Positions 1 to 11,404 of a DNA stretch of 64,000 nucleotides are shown one piece after another. The stretch spans positions 148,319,405-148,383,404 of the forward strand of contig OV884012.1 in assembly GCA_930367205.1 (NCBI GenBank), given 5' to 3'. The notes under the pieces were generated by a model. The model searched no databases and was not told the origin of the DNA. It worked only from the letters and a program-made list of their open reading frames with translations. How positions within the stretch are numbered: position 1 is the stretch's first letter; each line of letters begins with the position of its first letter. A program made the position numbers and the translations under genes. This stretch comes from Acanthosoma haemorrhoidale (taxonomy: Eukaryota; Arthropoda; Insecta; Hemiptera; Acanthosomatidae).

Positions 1-540
1 GCTCAGAGGCCCCCCAAGTCCACATGGTTGTCACCTCCTCCTACATCAGCCGCGACACTGGATAAGAGCCAGTGGAGGCTGACCAAGAGCGCGAGAGCCA
101 CAGATGCTCAGGACATGATTAGAGAAACTGGCCATTGCCAGGACTCCCACTATCACGCATTTATAGCAGGTCACGAGGCCACTGCCGTTTTAGTCTCCGA
201 GGAGGTTTATAGGGATGAGTGGTGCAGTGCAATGTGCTAGGGAATTAGGGTGGTTGGATAGGTTACTATGGCATTTTATGAACTTGGAAGGGATGAGTTC
301 AAAAATGTAGGGTATATTCAGATCATTATGAAGGATCTTGTTGCTGACGTAATAAGGGGTATTTACTATTGTTCTCAGGACTTTTGATTGAAAGGATTGG
401 ATGCGCTTATGTTCGACATTTTTGCTGTCCCCCATAGCTCTTTTCCGTATGTCCAGATTGGTTTAAGTATAACTTTGTAAATAACTAGTATATTTTCTAT
501 TGAGAGATGGGATGTCCTTCGGAGTAGGAAGGTTACTTTA
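1..540 (-). mobile_element. Jockey-like LINE (family A), 3' part, copy 1
   Basis: Minus-strand remnant of the C-terminal end of a Jockey-clade ORF2 (reverse transcriptase) and its 3' region, cut by the window start. Read on the minus strand it shows the post-RT motif LSIENILVIYK, then TYGKELWGTA, IQSFQSKVLRTIVNTPYYVS and LHNDLNIPYIFELIPSKF, which recur in the other copies listed here. At least one frameshift, near 430, separates the two halves, and the stretch after it carries further changes. It is a dead 5'-truncated insertion; the upstream limit near 540 is where similarity to the other copies fades. Confidence 0.8.
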
Positions 541-1370
541 TAATCTAAAATTGTGGTAGGCAAAGCTATATAATGGTAGAGTTGCATTCCTTGGAAGGTT
601 TCCTTTTCGCACTATTTTACATATATGAAAAACACTATCTTATTCTCCAATCTAATAGTTAAAATACGAGTGTTTTTTGGCATTAAAAGATATTAATCAA
701 ACAAATCCCTTTAAATTAATTTAGAACCAATTCATCTAGCGGATTCTTTGCCAGGATCAGTGGTGTACATCATCCGCAAGGTTTGCTTGACATCGTGGGC
801 AATTTAAACGTCCGTCCAACTGGAAAATGATTTGGAAGTGATCGAACATGAGCGGGGGGGGGCTGAAAATATAGCAGGCACCGGGGCAATATCCAGCCAG
901 CAAAGCACAAATTTAGGAATCACAAGGAAAATCTAATTTATTCTCCTGCCGAGTGTCTAACTCGCCCAATTTGTATCCCTGTTTTTGACGAAATTGAAGG
1001 GTCGGTTGAAGTGAAACAAAATGCTCTGATGTTGATGTTTTTTTTGCATATGGCTTTCATTCCTGTTTTCTTTTTCTCTTTTTAATCTTCCAGAAATAAG
1101 TTAATGATCTGGCTTCCTTCTGCTTCCTTCCGCTTCCTCGTCTCTTCCTGTCGTTTCTTTGCTTTCTTTGATTCACTTTTTTTTATCACTACGTCTTCCT
1201 TAGTCCTTTCCCTCTAAATATTCCCACAAACGATTAAGAAGTACTCAAGATCTCCGCAAGCGTATCTTGATAATGCGTCTTTATTTCCTATGTCTTTTAG
1301 AAATTTAATTTCATATTAATATGTACAATTTAGTTTATGACTGACATAGAGAAATCGATTTTGATTAAAC
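541..1370. other. Non-coding, AT-rich spacer
   Basis: No convincing exon or RNA gene. It holds a run of ten G around 854-863 and a pyrimidine-rich stretch (about 1060-1220). I see no repeat shared with the rest of the window. Confidence 0.5.
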
Positions 1371-1931
1371 AGCTTTAATATGATAAAATTACAATCTGCC
1401 TTATAAGAAATTGTGATAAATGATCTCATTCATACCATATTTACAATGTTTCATTCACTCGCTCATTCATAGAGTATTTACAAAACACCCAGAGACCTCC
1501 CAAGACCACATGGTTCTCACCTCCCTCGCATGCGAAAGAGGATGCGGAGTCTTAGAAAGTCCCACACGCTCCTCCGTCAGCCGCGACACCGGATAGGAGC
1601 CAGCGGAGGCTGGACAAGACCGCGAGAGCCACATGCACCTAGGACATGATTGGAGAAACTGGCCATTGCCACGGCTCCCACTGTTGGGGACAACCGTGGC
1701 CACAACCGTGGTAGTCTCCGAGGAGGATTATAGGGATGAGTGGTGCAGTGCAATGACTGTGCTAGGGGATTAGGGTGGTTGGATGGGTTACTATGGAATT
1801 GCATGAACTTGGAAGGGATGAGTTCGAGAATGTAAGGTATATTAAGATCGTTATGAAGGATTTTGTTGCTGACATAATAAGAGGCATTGTTCTCAGGACT
1901 TTTGATTGAAAGGATTGGATATGCTTGATCG
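1371..1931 (-). mobile_element. Jockey-like LINE (family A), 3' part, copy 2
   Basis: Second minus-strand family A copy, about 0.8 kb from copy 1. It keeps the ORF2 tail (YYVSNKILHNDLNIPYILEL, then HPYNPPRR) and most of the 3' region up to the terminal block that reads, on the minus strand, CAGATTGTAATTTTATCA. A deletion of about ten bases near 1886 removes part of the VNTPYY motif, and similarity stops abruptly near 1931 at GATC, so the copy is 5'-truncated. Confidence 0.8.
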
Positions 1932-3772
1932 ACAAAAGTCATCAATAAAGATAAAAATGAAATAATTAATGACAACATAAATGTACTGATTCCTGGATCA
2001 ATTCGGTTATTTGTTAGTTCTAAACGTTTATGGACATTGACGGGCAGGAATCTAGCCGTGAATCTATACATACTACCTGTCCCATACAAAGCATACATTT
2101 AGTATTGGGGACAACATAGTCAAAGTCGGTGTAAAAATCACGTGACTGGCTCCCGCACCGAATCACACCAGCGAAATTATCACATCCACAATACATACTT
2201 ATTATTATAGTCTTGCTACTCTCTACTAGTCACTTACTAGCTACTTGAAATATGTTATGTACTTATAACGCTTAGATTGCGCTAAAATGTGACGGCTTCT
2301 TTTAAACATAATTTATCTGATCTGAAAGTTAGCGTTTGATAGACATTTACTTTACCTAGAAATAATTTACTGGAATTCATATATAGATAGATAAATTGAT
2401 CAGCAATCAATTAGAAACGAAAAAAAAATAATTGACCCAAACTAATTTAAAAAAAAAAGACTGCGCAACATTTCGAATTGATTCTAATTATATTGATAAA
2501 ACGTTACAGAACTTGTGACATAATGTCAATACATATATTTATGTATGATTTGTATATATTTTTAATAAACTATTTTTAATCTGTTTTTATTCATTTTATT
2601 GCTATATTTTGAACTATTTACAAGTAACAGTAAAACAGGAGCATATATTGAGCGATAAAAGGAGCGATACAGGTAGCAGTAAAGTGAATGACGCTGATGA
2701 TTTGTAGGGCGTCATTATTGAACTATCGCTGAACTATTAAGCAAAATAAAGTTAGAACTACTACTTCTAAACTAACTTACAAACTCATGAAACTTGAAAC
2801 CAATTTACTTTAAAGAGTATTTGATGATGGGGTGGAGGATATTAAGTTCGTCATTGCTATGGCGAGAGAATGTACTTCTTTGACTACACTTGTTAATAAA
2901 CTAAATAAACTTCTTTGATTACATTTGTTATTGAGTGGTAACTATGATTAATTTACCGAATAAACAGTTACTCTGCCTCACCTACCCTAGAGTTAGAACT
3001 TAATGTGGAAAATATATATAGAAAACATTGACGTTTTATCAATAAAAACGAAATCAGTAAACCTAACACTGGTTGTTTTCCTGTCAAAAAAATAAAAGAG
3101 CCACTGCTTTGAAAACAGGTCCGGTGTCGTTTGTAAAAGAAAAAAAAAATAAAGCGGGAAGAAATGGAGAGTGTGTGACGAGGCAGTATCCGTTTCAAAG
3201 AAGTCTCTGCCACTCTTTAATTAACAAGGGCTGCCTCGGAGCCGACAACTCTGTCCGCCTCATTTGTATCTGGGTCTTGTGTTCGCCCACTCCCTTCTCT
3301 TCACTTCCCCCATTCAACCCTCATAATTTACATTTCAAAAAATGTAAAACAAAACTGTATCGCACAATACACAATGAAACATCCCGACAATACCGATATT
3401 TCAACCCAAAGTACTCAGGATGATAACTGCAGCACCATCCTGTGCAATAGTTAAGCGAACGCTAGAAAAAGAGGTAGAACATTGAATCGTACAGACGCCT
3501 TCATAACAAACTATCTGGCCAATTGAACAGGAACTCAACACTTCACTTACCTGATAATGACTTAAGAGAAAATTGATTACCTGTTGAGAAGAAAGGCCAA
3601 TACTAAATACAATTATAATGAGGTATCATTGGATGACCTTCTCTGTCATGCCGTCATGTAATTGATTGTTTTATGCGTCGTTCACTCTGCTGGTTCTCAG
3701 TTTGTGTCACTGTTGCAAATTATTAAATGACCCCCGAAAAAAAAATTATGGACTAATCCTATACAATCCTGT
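1932..3772. other. Non-coding spacer with one higher-GC island
   Basis: Mostly AT-rich DNA with A and T homopolymers. From about 3100 to 3330 base composition rises, with an AATTAACAAG motif inside a purine/pyrimidine-mixed block. Overlapping open frames on both strands there show no domain, so I do not call a gene. It could be a cis-regulatory block or a 5' UTR; nothing in the sequence decides. Confidence 0.4.
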
Positions 3773-4616
3773 TGTGACCACCTCGTAATTACGAATAATT
3801 ACAAGATCCCCTCTTCTCGGATCAGAAATATCTATCTATGTTTCCATATTTGTTGTTACTAAAGGTTATGACGTCAATAAGAATAGGGGGAGAAGCTAGG
3901 GGGGGGGGACAGCCGCTGGTGGGGACCGATCCCCACCACGGCTGGCCGCCTATATAAGCATCCAGGCTAGACCGAATTAGCATAACTAACAGAACCGTCA
4001 CTTCATCTCCTATCTCACTGAACACTACTATCTCCTCTCTCTCTGCACTGGTGCTTGCTGCTCTACTTAAACCATGGTCTTCTCATTCAACTACATCTGC
4101 ATCTCTCTGTCCTAACCTCGCTATGTTTTAGTCCGGCGTTGTCAGACCCCACACCTTCCTAGTGGGAATCTCGCTAAATCTAGCACCTTCTGGGGAGAGA
4201 CCTCTCCCTCGCGGACGACGGTTGCCGTGGCCCTACAAACTTTACCGAGTAGAGTCTCCCACGGCAATCCAGTCTGCCTCTGTCCGGTTCACACTCGCCT
4301 TTGGGATCCAGACGGTTTTCGCCTACCCTTAGACGCCGAGTGTTAATTCGTGGTCATTCCAAGACCACACAAACTACCTATAAACCTACCCTGTTTCTCT
4401 TCTCCTGAACATAGTGCTTTGTCGGGGCACACCTTCTAAGATCTTATAGAGTCAGGTCAAAACGAATTAAAGCTGCCCACCGACCAAGCCGGCAGCCAGG
4501 GGGAAAGAGCACAGGTCCGCCCGCCTTATCTCTTTCTGGGCGCTCCCCGGACGGCGGCTAGTGGTTGTAGTGACCCTACCCCGCGGCCGGCGTCTCCGCC
4601 CCACATTGGGGACTAA
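3773..4616 (+). mobile_element. LTR-like block of an LTR retrotransposon (solo or truncated)
   Basis: A GC-rich island of about 0.85 kb in AT-rich surroundings. It starts TGTTGTGACC and ends GACTAACA, i.e. TG...CA bounded. Inside are a run of ten G, a GC hairpin (about 3911-3942), a TATA box TATATAAG at 3951-3958 and a long leader without open frame. Just after the right end, TGGAGCCCGAC looks like a tRNA primer-binding site a few bases outside an LTR. I infer a solo or 5' LTR whose internal coding part is absent. No clear target-site duplication was found, so the exact ends are tentative. Confidence 0.5.
3951..3958 (+). promoter_or_regulatory. TATA box of the LTR-like block
   Basis: TATATAAG immediately 3' of a strong GC hairpin; the expected transcription start would be about 25-30 bases further on, near CTAGACCGAATTAGC. 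This is inference from position and composition. Confidence 0.45.
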
Positions 4617-5375
4617 CATTTCTGGAGCCCGACAAACCTGTATAATTTACATTCGAAAACATCAACATATAAATTTAAAAAATGTACTACAAAATACTAT
4701 TTCATTTGTAAGTATCATTCTAAAGAAATAAGCTAGGAATTATAAAAAAGCTTAATTGTCTTTCCACAACTGGTATCAGCTGTGTTTTCATAACTATACC
4801 ATTCCATGATCCGGCAGTAATATTTTTATTAGGCTAGGAATCACATATCATAATGACTGGATGTTATCTTGGGAAACTGTTTAAATTGATGAAAAAACAA
4901 GTCATGTCTTGTGTTGCATCACTCAATGAAGGATTTCCTTAAGGACGTGAGAACGATTTCATTGACCTATCCATAATTTTTCCTGAGTTATTGTCCTTAA
5001 TTGTAGTATCCTGATGGCACCTAAAAAGTCCCCCGTAACGGTAGACAGATATTTGGGAAATATTGAGAATCACATGTATTATAATTTACGAAATATGACT
5101 GGACTTCGTTCAGAACTTGTGCTTGCTTCGGGATAAATTGAAACTCTCACTAGTCATTATAAATTAATTTATGCATACTTGTGTGGGTTTAGGTATTTTC
5201 GGGGATTTATAGGAGGGAATAATTCAATGTCCAATGCTACCTCACCAACTTTTCTTAATTCTTAATTTAAGAATGTTTTCTAGTATGTAATTCTACAGAA
5301 ATTACAAGTTTCTGCTCAATAAAAAATATATTGGATGGCACGGTTAAAGACGGCAATAATGAGAATGCGAGAAAA
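4617..5375. other. Non-coding spacer
   Basis: AT-rich DNA without recognisable exon, RNA gene or repeat shared with the window, apart from the primer-binding-site-like bases at its left edge. Confidence 0.5.
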
Positions 5376-6325
5376 AAAGATTTTTTTGACAGATGATAAA
5401 ATAAACTTGTATTATTTATTTTTTGAAACAGATTAATCCATGTCTTATATAGAGCTGTAGCTCGCAATGATAATAAGGAAGGCCTACTTGTGCCAATAAA
5501 CCAAGAAGGGAGCAGCTAAGCCGGTGGTGGGTGGTTTAAGTATTTAAAGTTTAAATGGCAACTTAGGGAGAGACCTCTAGCACGCGAAGATTGAGCTGGG
5601 AGATCCCACTTTCTCCGTGGATTCAGTTGACCAAATGTTTGACAACGTTAAGCTTCAAATAAAATCTGCATTTAATTTGTCAATGGGTTTATAGAAAATG
5701 GAAAATTCAAGCCTTTCGTTTGTGTAATATTACTATCCAATGTATTCATAGTTACAGTCCTAATGTTGCCTGAACAGGCGAAGCGTATAGGGTTAAATAG
5801 TATGAACGAATATGTTGAAGAGAATAAAGGTCGAACAGCTCAAAGTGAAAATAATCACATATAAACGTCTCTTTTTAAGTATCAAAGCCATGAAAGATAA
5901 TATATAATACATTTATATATAAAATGAGTAATGAACAATAGACTTTTATAGCCATAGTTTCTTTAATAAAAGGCCTACTGTTTCTTCGCACATATATTTA
6001 TTGTAACGCCAAAAGGACACTCTAAGTTTCATTTTCAGGTGATTTCTTTAGTAAAAGTCGAAATATTTACATAGGAGTTCCCACCTCAAGTTTTGTGTGC
6101 TAGAGGTCTCTCACAAAGTAAAAGCTACCTTCTCCCTAAGCTGCAATTTATACTTTAAACCACCAGCCACCGGCTTAGCTGCTCCCTTCTTGGTTTATTG
6201 GCACAAGCAGGCCTTCCTTATTATCTTTGCAAGCTACAGCTCTATTTAAAACATGGCTTCTGTTTCAAAAATAAATAATAAAAGTTTATTTTAACAATAC
6301 CTGTCACAAAAAAATTCTTTTATCC
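5376..6325. mobile_element. Foldback/MITE-like element with ~250-bp inverted arms
   Basis: The left arm (about 5376-5640) and right arm (about 6084-6325) are inverted copies of each other. Shared blocks include AAATAAAC near the outer ends, GAGCTGTAGCT, AATAAGGAAGGCCT, the 20-mer TTGTGCCAATAAACCAAGAA, AGCTAAGCCGGTGG and GAGACCTCTAGCAC. The right arm carries about 15 extra bases relative to the left. The 440-bp centre is AT-rich and non-coding. No transposase is visible, so this is a non-autonomous element or an inverted duplication. The right end abuts a Jockey relic. Confidence 0.7.
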
Positions 6326-6328
6326 GCA

Positions 6329-7035
6329 GAACACGCCGCTAGGACAGGTAACTACCACGAACCTCAGCAGCTGGAGACAGGACAGAACTACATGTCAGTC
6401 TCCCCGAAGCAGCTCAAGGCGATTCTTAGCCGGTGTCAGGGAAACCTCTACCTCTCTAACCCATTCTCTCTGACTTGTGGAGTTCCTCAAGGATCGCTCT
6501 GGTCTTCGGGCGGGAAGATCGGGAAGACCGACTGCGTAATCTTCTCCCTCCAAAAGAGAAAAGAAGCCTTGCCAAAATACTGTACTTTAGGAGAGCAAGA
6601 GAACTCAACAGCTTTCTCAATGCACTATCTGGGAATAAAAATGGATCTCCATTTCTCATTTTAGTAACAAAATAGAAAAAGTACGACACAGGTCTTACCG
6701 GCTTTCGCACTTGCTAACTTCACCAAACCTGTCACTTCGTCTCAAACGATGATATATAAATGTGTTCTCCGGCCAGCTCTGCTGTACGGTGCCCCACTAT
6801 ATCCTCACTTGATTGACAATACAGCTAAATGTCTCCAACAATTCGAAAATGGGGTCATGCGAAAAGTGGCCCGACATACCTCTCTCGAGAGGTTAAAGAA
6901 CGCTGACCTGCACCCGTTGCTTGGGTTCCATCGGTCACATCAAGTTTTTTGACTCGTTTCAGAAACTCACAAACCCAATGTTTAACAATATGACCCCACG
7001 TTTTTTCCGTATCGATGGCAACAGAATGAAGGGGA
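6329..7035 (+). mobile_element. Scrambled Jockey-like LINE ORF2 relic (family G)
   Basis: Pieces of a Jockey-clade ORF2 in several frames. About 6392-6495 reads SPKQLKAILSRCQG...TCGVPQGSL, the RT motif-B region. The frame then changes and 6480-6675 reads a stretch resembling the endonuclease-RT linker (KRSLAKILYFRRARELNSF). From 6749 comes the ORF2 C-terminus: YKCVLRPALLYGAPL, LQQFENGVMRKVARHTSLER. The following FFDSFQKLTNPMFNN is in another frame. RT motif B lying before linker-type sequence, without the palm domain between, implies internal deletion or rearrangement. It is non-functional. Confidence 0.65.
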
Positions 7036-7387
7036 AAAATAGGTTAAGATTTAGTTTAAGTTTTTATTGTTAGGTATATAAATAGTTTTAAGTATATGAT
7101 AAATAAGGAGAGCCCCATCACTTTTCATAAATTCAGTCCATTAATGTATAATGTACTTTATAGTTTTGTACAATGCAGATCACTATTTTGTATACTGGAA
7201 TTTGTGTAAAATCTAGCCAAGCTACAAGAAATACAATGAAACAACTGTAAATGGATTCATTTGTAGAATCTATATTTTGTACATGCATAAATTTGTAACA
7301 AGGGGATATTGAACAAAAAAAAATGAATTTGAAAAATCGACAAACGAATCAACAAAAACTTATTTGTCCTTTTATTTGTCACTCCAT
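7036..7387. other. Non-coding spacer
   Basis: AT-rich; probably includes the decayed 3' region of the preceding Jockey relic (a stop follows the last readable ORF2 codons near 7070), but no terminal A-tract or other diagnostic end is visible. Confidence 0.4.
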
Positions 7388-7500
7388 GTAGAAAGATTTT
7401 TTTTTTTTTTTCTTAGCTCTCAAATTTTTAAGATTATGGATAAGGGAGAAAAATAAAGGAATTTATTTGGGGTAAGCGGATCCTTTGTAGAAAGAAACGT
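7388..7500 (-). repeat. A-tailed retroelement 3' end (family E), minus strand
   Basis: Read on the minus strand: AAGGATCCGCTTACCCC, an AT-rich middle, then GAGAGCTAAG followed by A-tract. The same order recurs at 9718-9825 (+), 7735-7862 (+) and 15018-15110 (-). A terminal A-tract after a conserved end points to a LINE- or SINE-derived 3' end. Confidence 0.6.
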
Positions 7501-7734
7501 TTCATATTCATCCATTATCTAACCAAATACCCTTTCTTTTGTTGGGATTTTGAACTATCAATATAAAATAAATCTTTTAGATTCTGTTTTAAGTTCCTTG
7601 GAACTCCTGGGTAAATAACAGTGATTTTATCTTATAAAGCGTTCCTATTATATTTATTTAGGCGAATTATCGGCTGACCATCAATATTTTAAACATACAA
7701 AATCCACGCTGAAATCGTTTTATTTTGTAGCTTG

Positions 7735-7862
7735 GAGTTTCCCAACCATAGCTTCTAGCTTGTGTATCCTTGTATATCCTTGTTCCGATCACCCTAAATA
7801 TTTTATATTTATCCCTCATCCGAAAATTCTAACTAGAGACCTTAGAAAAAAAAAAAAAAATT
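7735..7862 (+). repeat. A-tailed retroelement 3' end (family E), diverged
   Basis: Plus-strand copy ending ATCCGAAAATTCTAACTAGA, then GACCTTAG and a run of A. Only the terminal ~50 bases match the other family E copies; the upstream limit is uncertain. Confidence 0.45.
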
Positions 7863-8169
7863 AATAAAAAATAATATTTTTAAAAGATTTTTTTTTTACG
7901 TGCCCAAACAGATTCAGCTGGTAAGATATATTTCGTAAAACTTTCTACTAACTGGATTGGTATCTGTTATTGTATCGACGGCCACTGGGCGAAAACTGGA
8001 CAAGTCTTGAAAAATCAGGTTGTTGTAATTTATAAAGAAGAATCAAAATGATTATTCCTATTAAGGCTAAAGAAAAATAGGCATATGAGAAAAACTATCT
8101 AAACTGGTTCATACAAATATTAGTAAATTTAATTTACTGAAAATATCCAAAATTATAATGTTTGGGAGA
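7863..8169. other. Non-coding spacer
   Basis: AT-rich, no recognised feature. Confidence 0.5.
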
Positions 8170-8600
8170 TGTAGATTTAATTTTGTTTCATTGAACGATT
8201 TATGAACGACAGTTATGAGGACACCCTTGTAAAGTTTTTTATGAGCAAGTCAGTTCTGACTTTGACCATTGAAGTACCATTAATAATGCTAGTGAATTAG
8301 ACTTTACAGGGGTATGTAAGAGTCAATATAAACAGAAGAAACTCATCTAGCCACTACAATCATCAATCAAGCATTAAAGCTCGCTTTTCTCTGAGTTGCC
8401 GTACACAGCAGTTGAGCGAAGTGCTGTGAGCGTTCTCTGAGTTGGAGAGCAAATCATCTATTTGCTCATTTGCTACGGTTGTTCTACTGGTGCTTATATC
8501 AATTTTCCCTATTTGCACTCGCAGGATTTCCCCTTCCAATGTATAACAGCCCTAGGCCGTGGTAAACTTCCTCGCACGTTGATATTTCCTACTCAGGTAA
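8170..8600 (+). other. Promoter/LTR-like block of unknown origin
   Basis: A stretch of less AT-rich sequence with a TATA-like CAATATAAACAG at about 8317-8328, a cluster of near-repeats of TGAGTTG/TGAGCG between 8390 and 8450, and no open frame. The pattern (TATA box and leader without coding) is like an LTR or a gene promoter, but I see no terminal repeat, no primer-binding site and no adjoining exon. Treat as unexplained. Confidence 0.25.
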
Positions 8601-9118
8601 TCCCTGTGATGTGATCCCATGGTATTGCTGTTCAGAACAGATCTGCATATGAGTTGCTCACCAAGCTTTAGTCTCTTCACAATTCTTTTATTGACACAAT
8701 ATCACTGAACAGCCAACTTTTCATGACTCAGATAGCTATTGGCTATAATTTTATTTTTATTTTTGTACCAAATCGGATAGGTACTATTAACAAATTATTT
8801 CTAAAATACATGTGAATGTTATATAAACATTCTTTCTAATGTAAGAATACAAGACTATGATAAATAGAGTTTTTTATTTTTATATTTTCGAAACTGCTAT
8901 GAAAATTCTCCTTTGTCTGTTTATCTAACTGCCACTCAATGTTTTCAAAGACAGTGAAGATAAAAATGATGGAATCAAACTTAAATTTTAAAGGTCAATA
9001 AATAAACTCCTCTTGCTTCGGTGTTTATGTTGTTCTTGAGTAATAAATACGGGAAGTAATTTAAAATAAATTAAACATTAAAAAAGTAACTTTCTTATCT
9101 ATTAAAAAATTGCATTCA
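8601..9118. other. Non-coding spacer
   Basis: AT-rich, no recognised feature. Confidence 0.5.
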
Positions 9119-9200
9119 ATTTTTTTTTTCTTTTTTTTTCCTTCATAGCCTCTTTAAATTTACAGATAATTATATACAATTAGAGATTCGCCTGTTTTAT
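9119..9200 (-). repeat. A-tailed retroelement 3' end (family F), copy 1
   Basis: On the minus strand AGGCGAATC, then ATTGTATATAATTATCTGTA, AAATTTAAAGAGGCTATGAA and an A-rich tail. Nearly the same sequence lies at 16742-16823 in the same orientation. An A tail after GGCTATGAAG in both marks a retroposon 3' end. Confidence 0.65.
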
Positions 9201-9717
9201 TTCACGGCCTAGAATCTATTTACGAATGTTATAAGAATATATATTTTATCAGGATGCTCTAAAGACGATATTTAATAAATTCAAATATATTTCTGATTAC
9301 AATATAATCGTCGAATTAATTGTTGTTAAATGTTTTTTTTCTATATTTTTACATATATTAATTTATCTCATGTTTTTTTTTCATTGAAAGGATGATTTTT
9401 TTTTTTTTGCTTAAGATGATTTGGCAAATAACATAACTATCAATAAAAAAAGTAATAGCTACATTAAACAAAATCTGCCAAAATAAATATTTATTTATTA
9501 AAAAAAAACACCTCATTTCCAAAATGATTTCCACAAGACTACTAATGTTAAGCTCTGTTAGTATATTTTTGCAGTTGTATCTAGCCACAGTAGGTATTAT
9601 TAAATTTCAACTGCTCTTTATAAACGGCCAAGAAGCAGAATAAATACTTTTGTTCCCAAAAATTATAATTTCATATGTCTTTGGATAATTAAGTGCAAAA
9701 TTTATTATTATTTGTAT

Positions 9718-9825
9718 ACTCCTAGTACAAGGATCCGCTCAACCCAAATATCCCTTTATTTTTCCCTCATCCTTAATCTTATAGTTAGAGAGCTAAGAAA
9801 AAAAAATAAAAAAATTATTATTTGT
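9718..9825 (+). repeat. A-tailed retroelement 3' end (family E)
   Basis: Plus-strand copy: ACAAGGATCCGCTCAACCC, TTTATTTTTCCCTCATCC, then TTAGAGAGCTAAG and an A-rich tail. It pairs with the minus-strand copy at 7388-7500; the two sit 2.2 kb apart in inverse orientation. Confidence 0.65.
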
Positions 9826-9939
9826 ATGGTACTTTTTTAACCATTGCCTACCAATCTGTAGTGTTAGTTTTTACGTTCCTTTTTCGTTTGTACGGAGTTT
9901 TAAAGGGTGGAATGGAAATATAAATGAACATTGTTATGG

Positions 9940-10012
9940 TGGTATGGGACCCACTATTATTTATAATTAATTTAGGAATGTCCTTGGTTCGATTCCCGAT
10001 CTTGCCAATAAT
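9940..10012 (+). repeat. tRNA-derived SINE head (candidate)
   Basis: GGTTCGATTCC at about 9987-9997 is a perfect RNA polymerase III B box, preceded about 45 bases upstream by TATGGTGGTATGGG as a possible A box. The sequence does not fold as a full tRNA by eye, so a tRNA-derived SINE head or a decayed tRNA gene is more likely than a working tRNA. Confidence 0.35.
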
Positions 10013-10939
10013 GCTTTGTTCTTTATATTTATTATTGATTATTTTTAAGAAACATTGGTATGTGTCCGCTTCGTATTATTCAATGAACTGATATCTCACA
10101 AACAATTATCTTCCACGTTTATTGCAGTGGTTATCGATCTGCTTGATAAGATATGTTGAAGTGGCTGTTGAGCTGAGCAGACCACACAATTTGCAAACAT
10201 TACATTGAACTGAAACGAAGTTGATTTGATTCTCACTTAGACGAAGTGATTTCATTACAACTAATAAAAATGTCAATATTTTGACGTTTCCTTGACATAT
10301 TTGACAATGCGAATACACCACAGTACGTAAGGGTGTACGAAATCGCGTCAAATACCACCTCTACTAGTTTGTGTAATTGCTTTTTTAAACGCCCTGATGT
10401 ACTATCATTTATTGCTGAAGGGCGGGTTATTCTTTCAGATGGCACCCACTACTACTTTTGTAAATAAAATAAATTAACTTTCCATCTGGTCATTTAAACC
10501 AAGTGATTTCATATTATGAAGAGATTGCGCTAACTACGCCGTTTAAAAGCCCTTAACTACTTACAGGCGCTGTGACTCTCAATGGAGCCCGCAGTACCGA
10601 ACTGCTGTGACACTACTGTATCTCATCCCCATGAAGGGGTCATGTTGGTACAGAGAAGCTCTCCAGTATAGCCCACTAATATTAAACAGTTGATCCCAGG
10701 GCGAGTTGCCTTACCATTTTCATCATTACAACAAATGTTTATTTTTCCAAAATAAAAAATGGGCTGAGTTGTATTATTTTCACTATACATAAACAAAATT
10801 AAAATATCAATACCAAGAGACATCTGTTCTTTAAAACCTACTGACTCTTTGAAAAAAAGTACTAGGAAATTTTGGCCAAAAACAAAATTATATTATTTTT
10901 TGACGTTAAGTCACTAATATGAAATTTACTAACTTTCTT
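10013..10939. other. Spacer with a less AT-rich, unassigned block
   Basis: About 10100-10720 is more balanced in base composition than its surroundings and contains overlapping short open frames on the minus strand. None shows a domain I recognise and none has paired splice sites I would trust. It could be a decayed element. Confidence 0.35.
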
Positions 10940-11404
10940 ACATTACCTTCACCCTTTGCCACAAGTCTTGTCCACTAGTTCCTTTTAATTCCATTCCTCT
11001 CCCTGTATCCAAGTTAGTACGGTACTTAAACTTCCATCTCGACAAACGGCTTACCTAGAACCCAGGCTAAAAAGACTAAACAAACGCTTTGGACAATAGT
11101 ACAGACTACTTCAAAGGACATCCCATCTCTCAATAGAAAATAAATTACTAATTTACAAATTTCTACTTAAGCCAATCTGAACATTCAAAATAGAGCTATG
11201 GGGGACTGCAAAAGAGTTGAACATCAAGCGTATCCAATCCTTTCAATCAAAAGTCATGAGAACAATAGTAAATACTCCTTATTACGTCAGCAACAAAACC
11301 CTTCATAACGATCCTAATATACCTTACATTCTTGAACTCATCCCTTCCAAGTTCATGAAATTCTATAGTAACCTATCCAACCACCCTAATCCCCTAGCAC
11401 TAAA
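10940..11404 (+). mobile_element. Jockey-like LINE (family A) lacking its 3' end, copy 3
   Basis: Plus-strand ORF2 segment. It begins in the region equivalent to FTLCRKSSPLVSFNSI of the 25-kb copy, runs through HLSIENKLLIYK, IELWGTAKELN, RIQSFQSKVMRTIVNTPYYV and ELIPSKFMKFYSNLSNHPNP, and stops dead at CCCCTAGCAC. The C-terminal 15-20 codons and the whole 3' region are missing. Several frameshifts and stops occur in the first 150 bases. Both ends being truncated is not what target-primed insertion alone gives, so a later deletion or recombination is likely. Confidence 0.8.

Noticed and set aside
1577..2098. 173-codon minus-strand open frame as a novel gene
   Set aside because: Its centre is the family A ORF2 tail; the outer parts are the LINE 3' region and unrelated flank read through by chance.
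3073..3423. 116-codon plus-strand open frame
   Set aside because: Low-complexity lysine-rich start, no domain and begins at a non-ATG-like context; an equally open frame lies on the other strand.
9987..9997. Functional tRNA gene
   Set aside because: B box is perfect but acceptor, D and anticodon stems do not form by eye.
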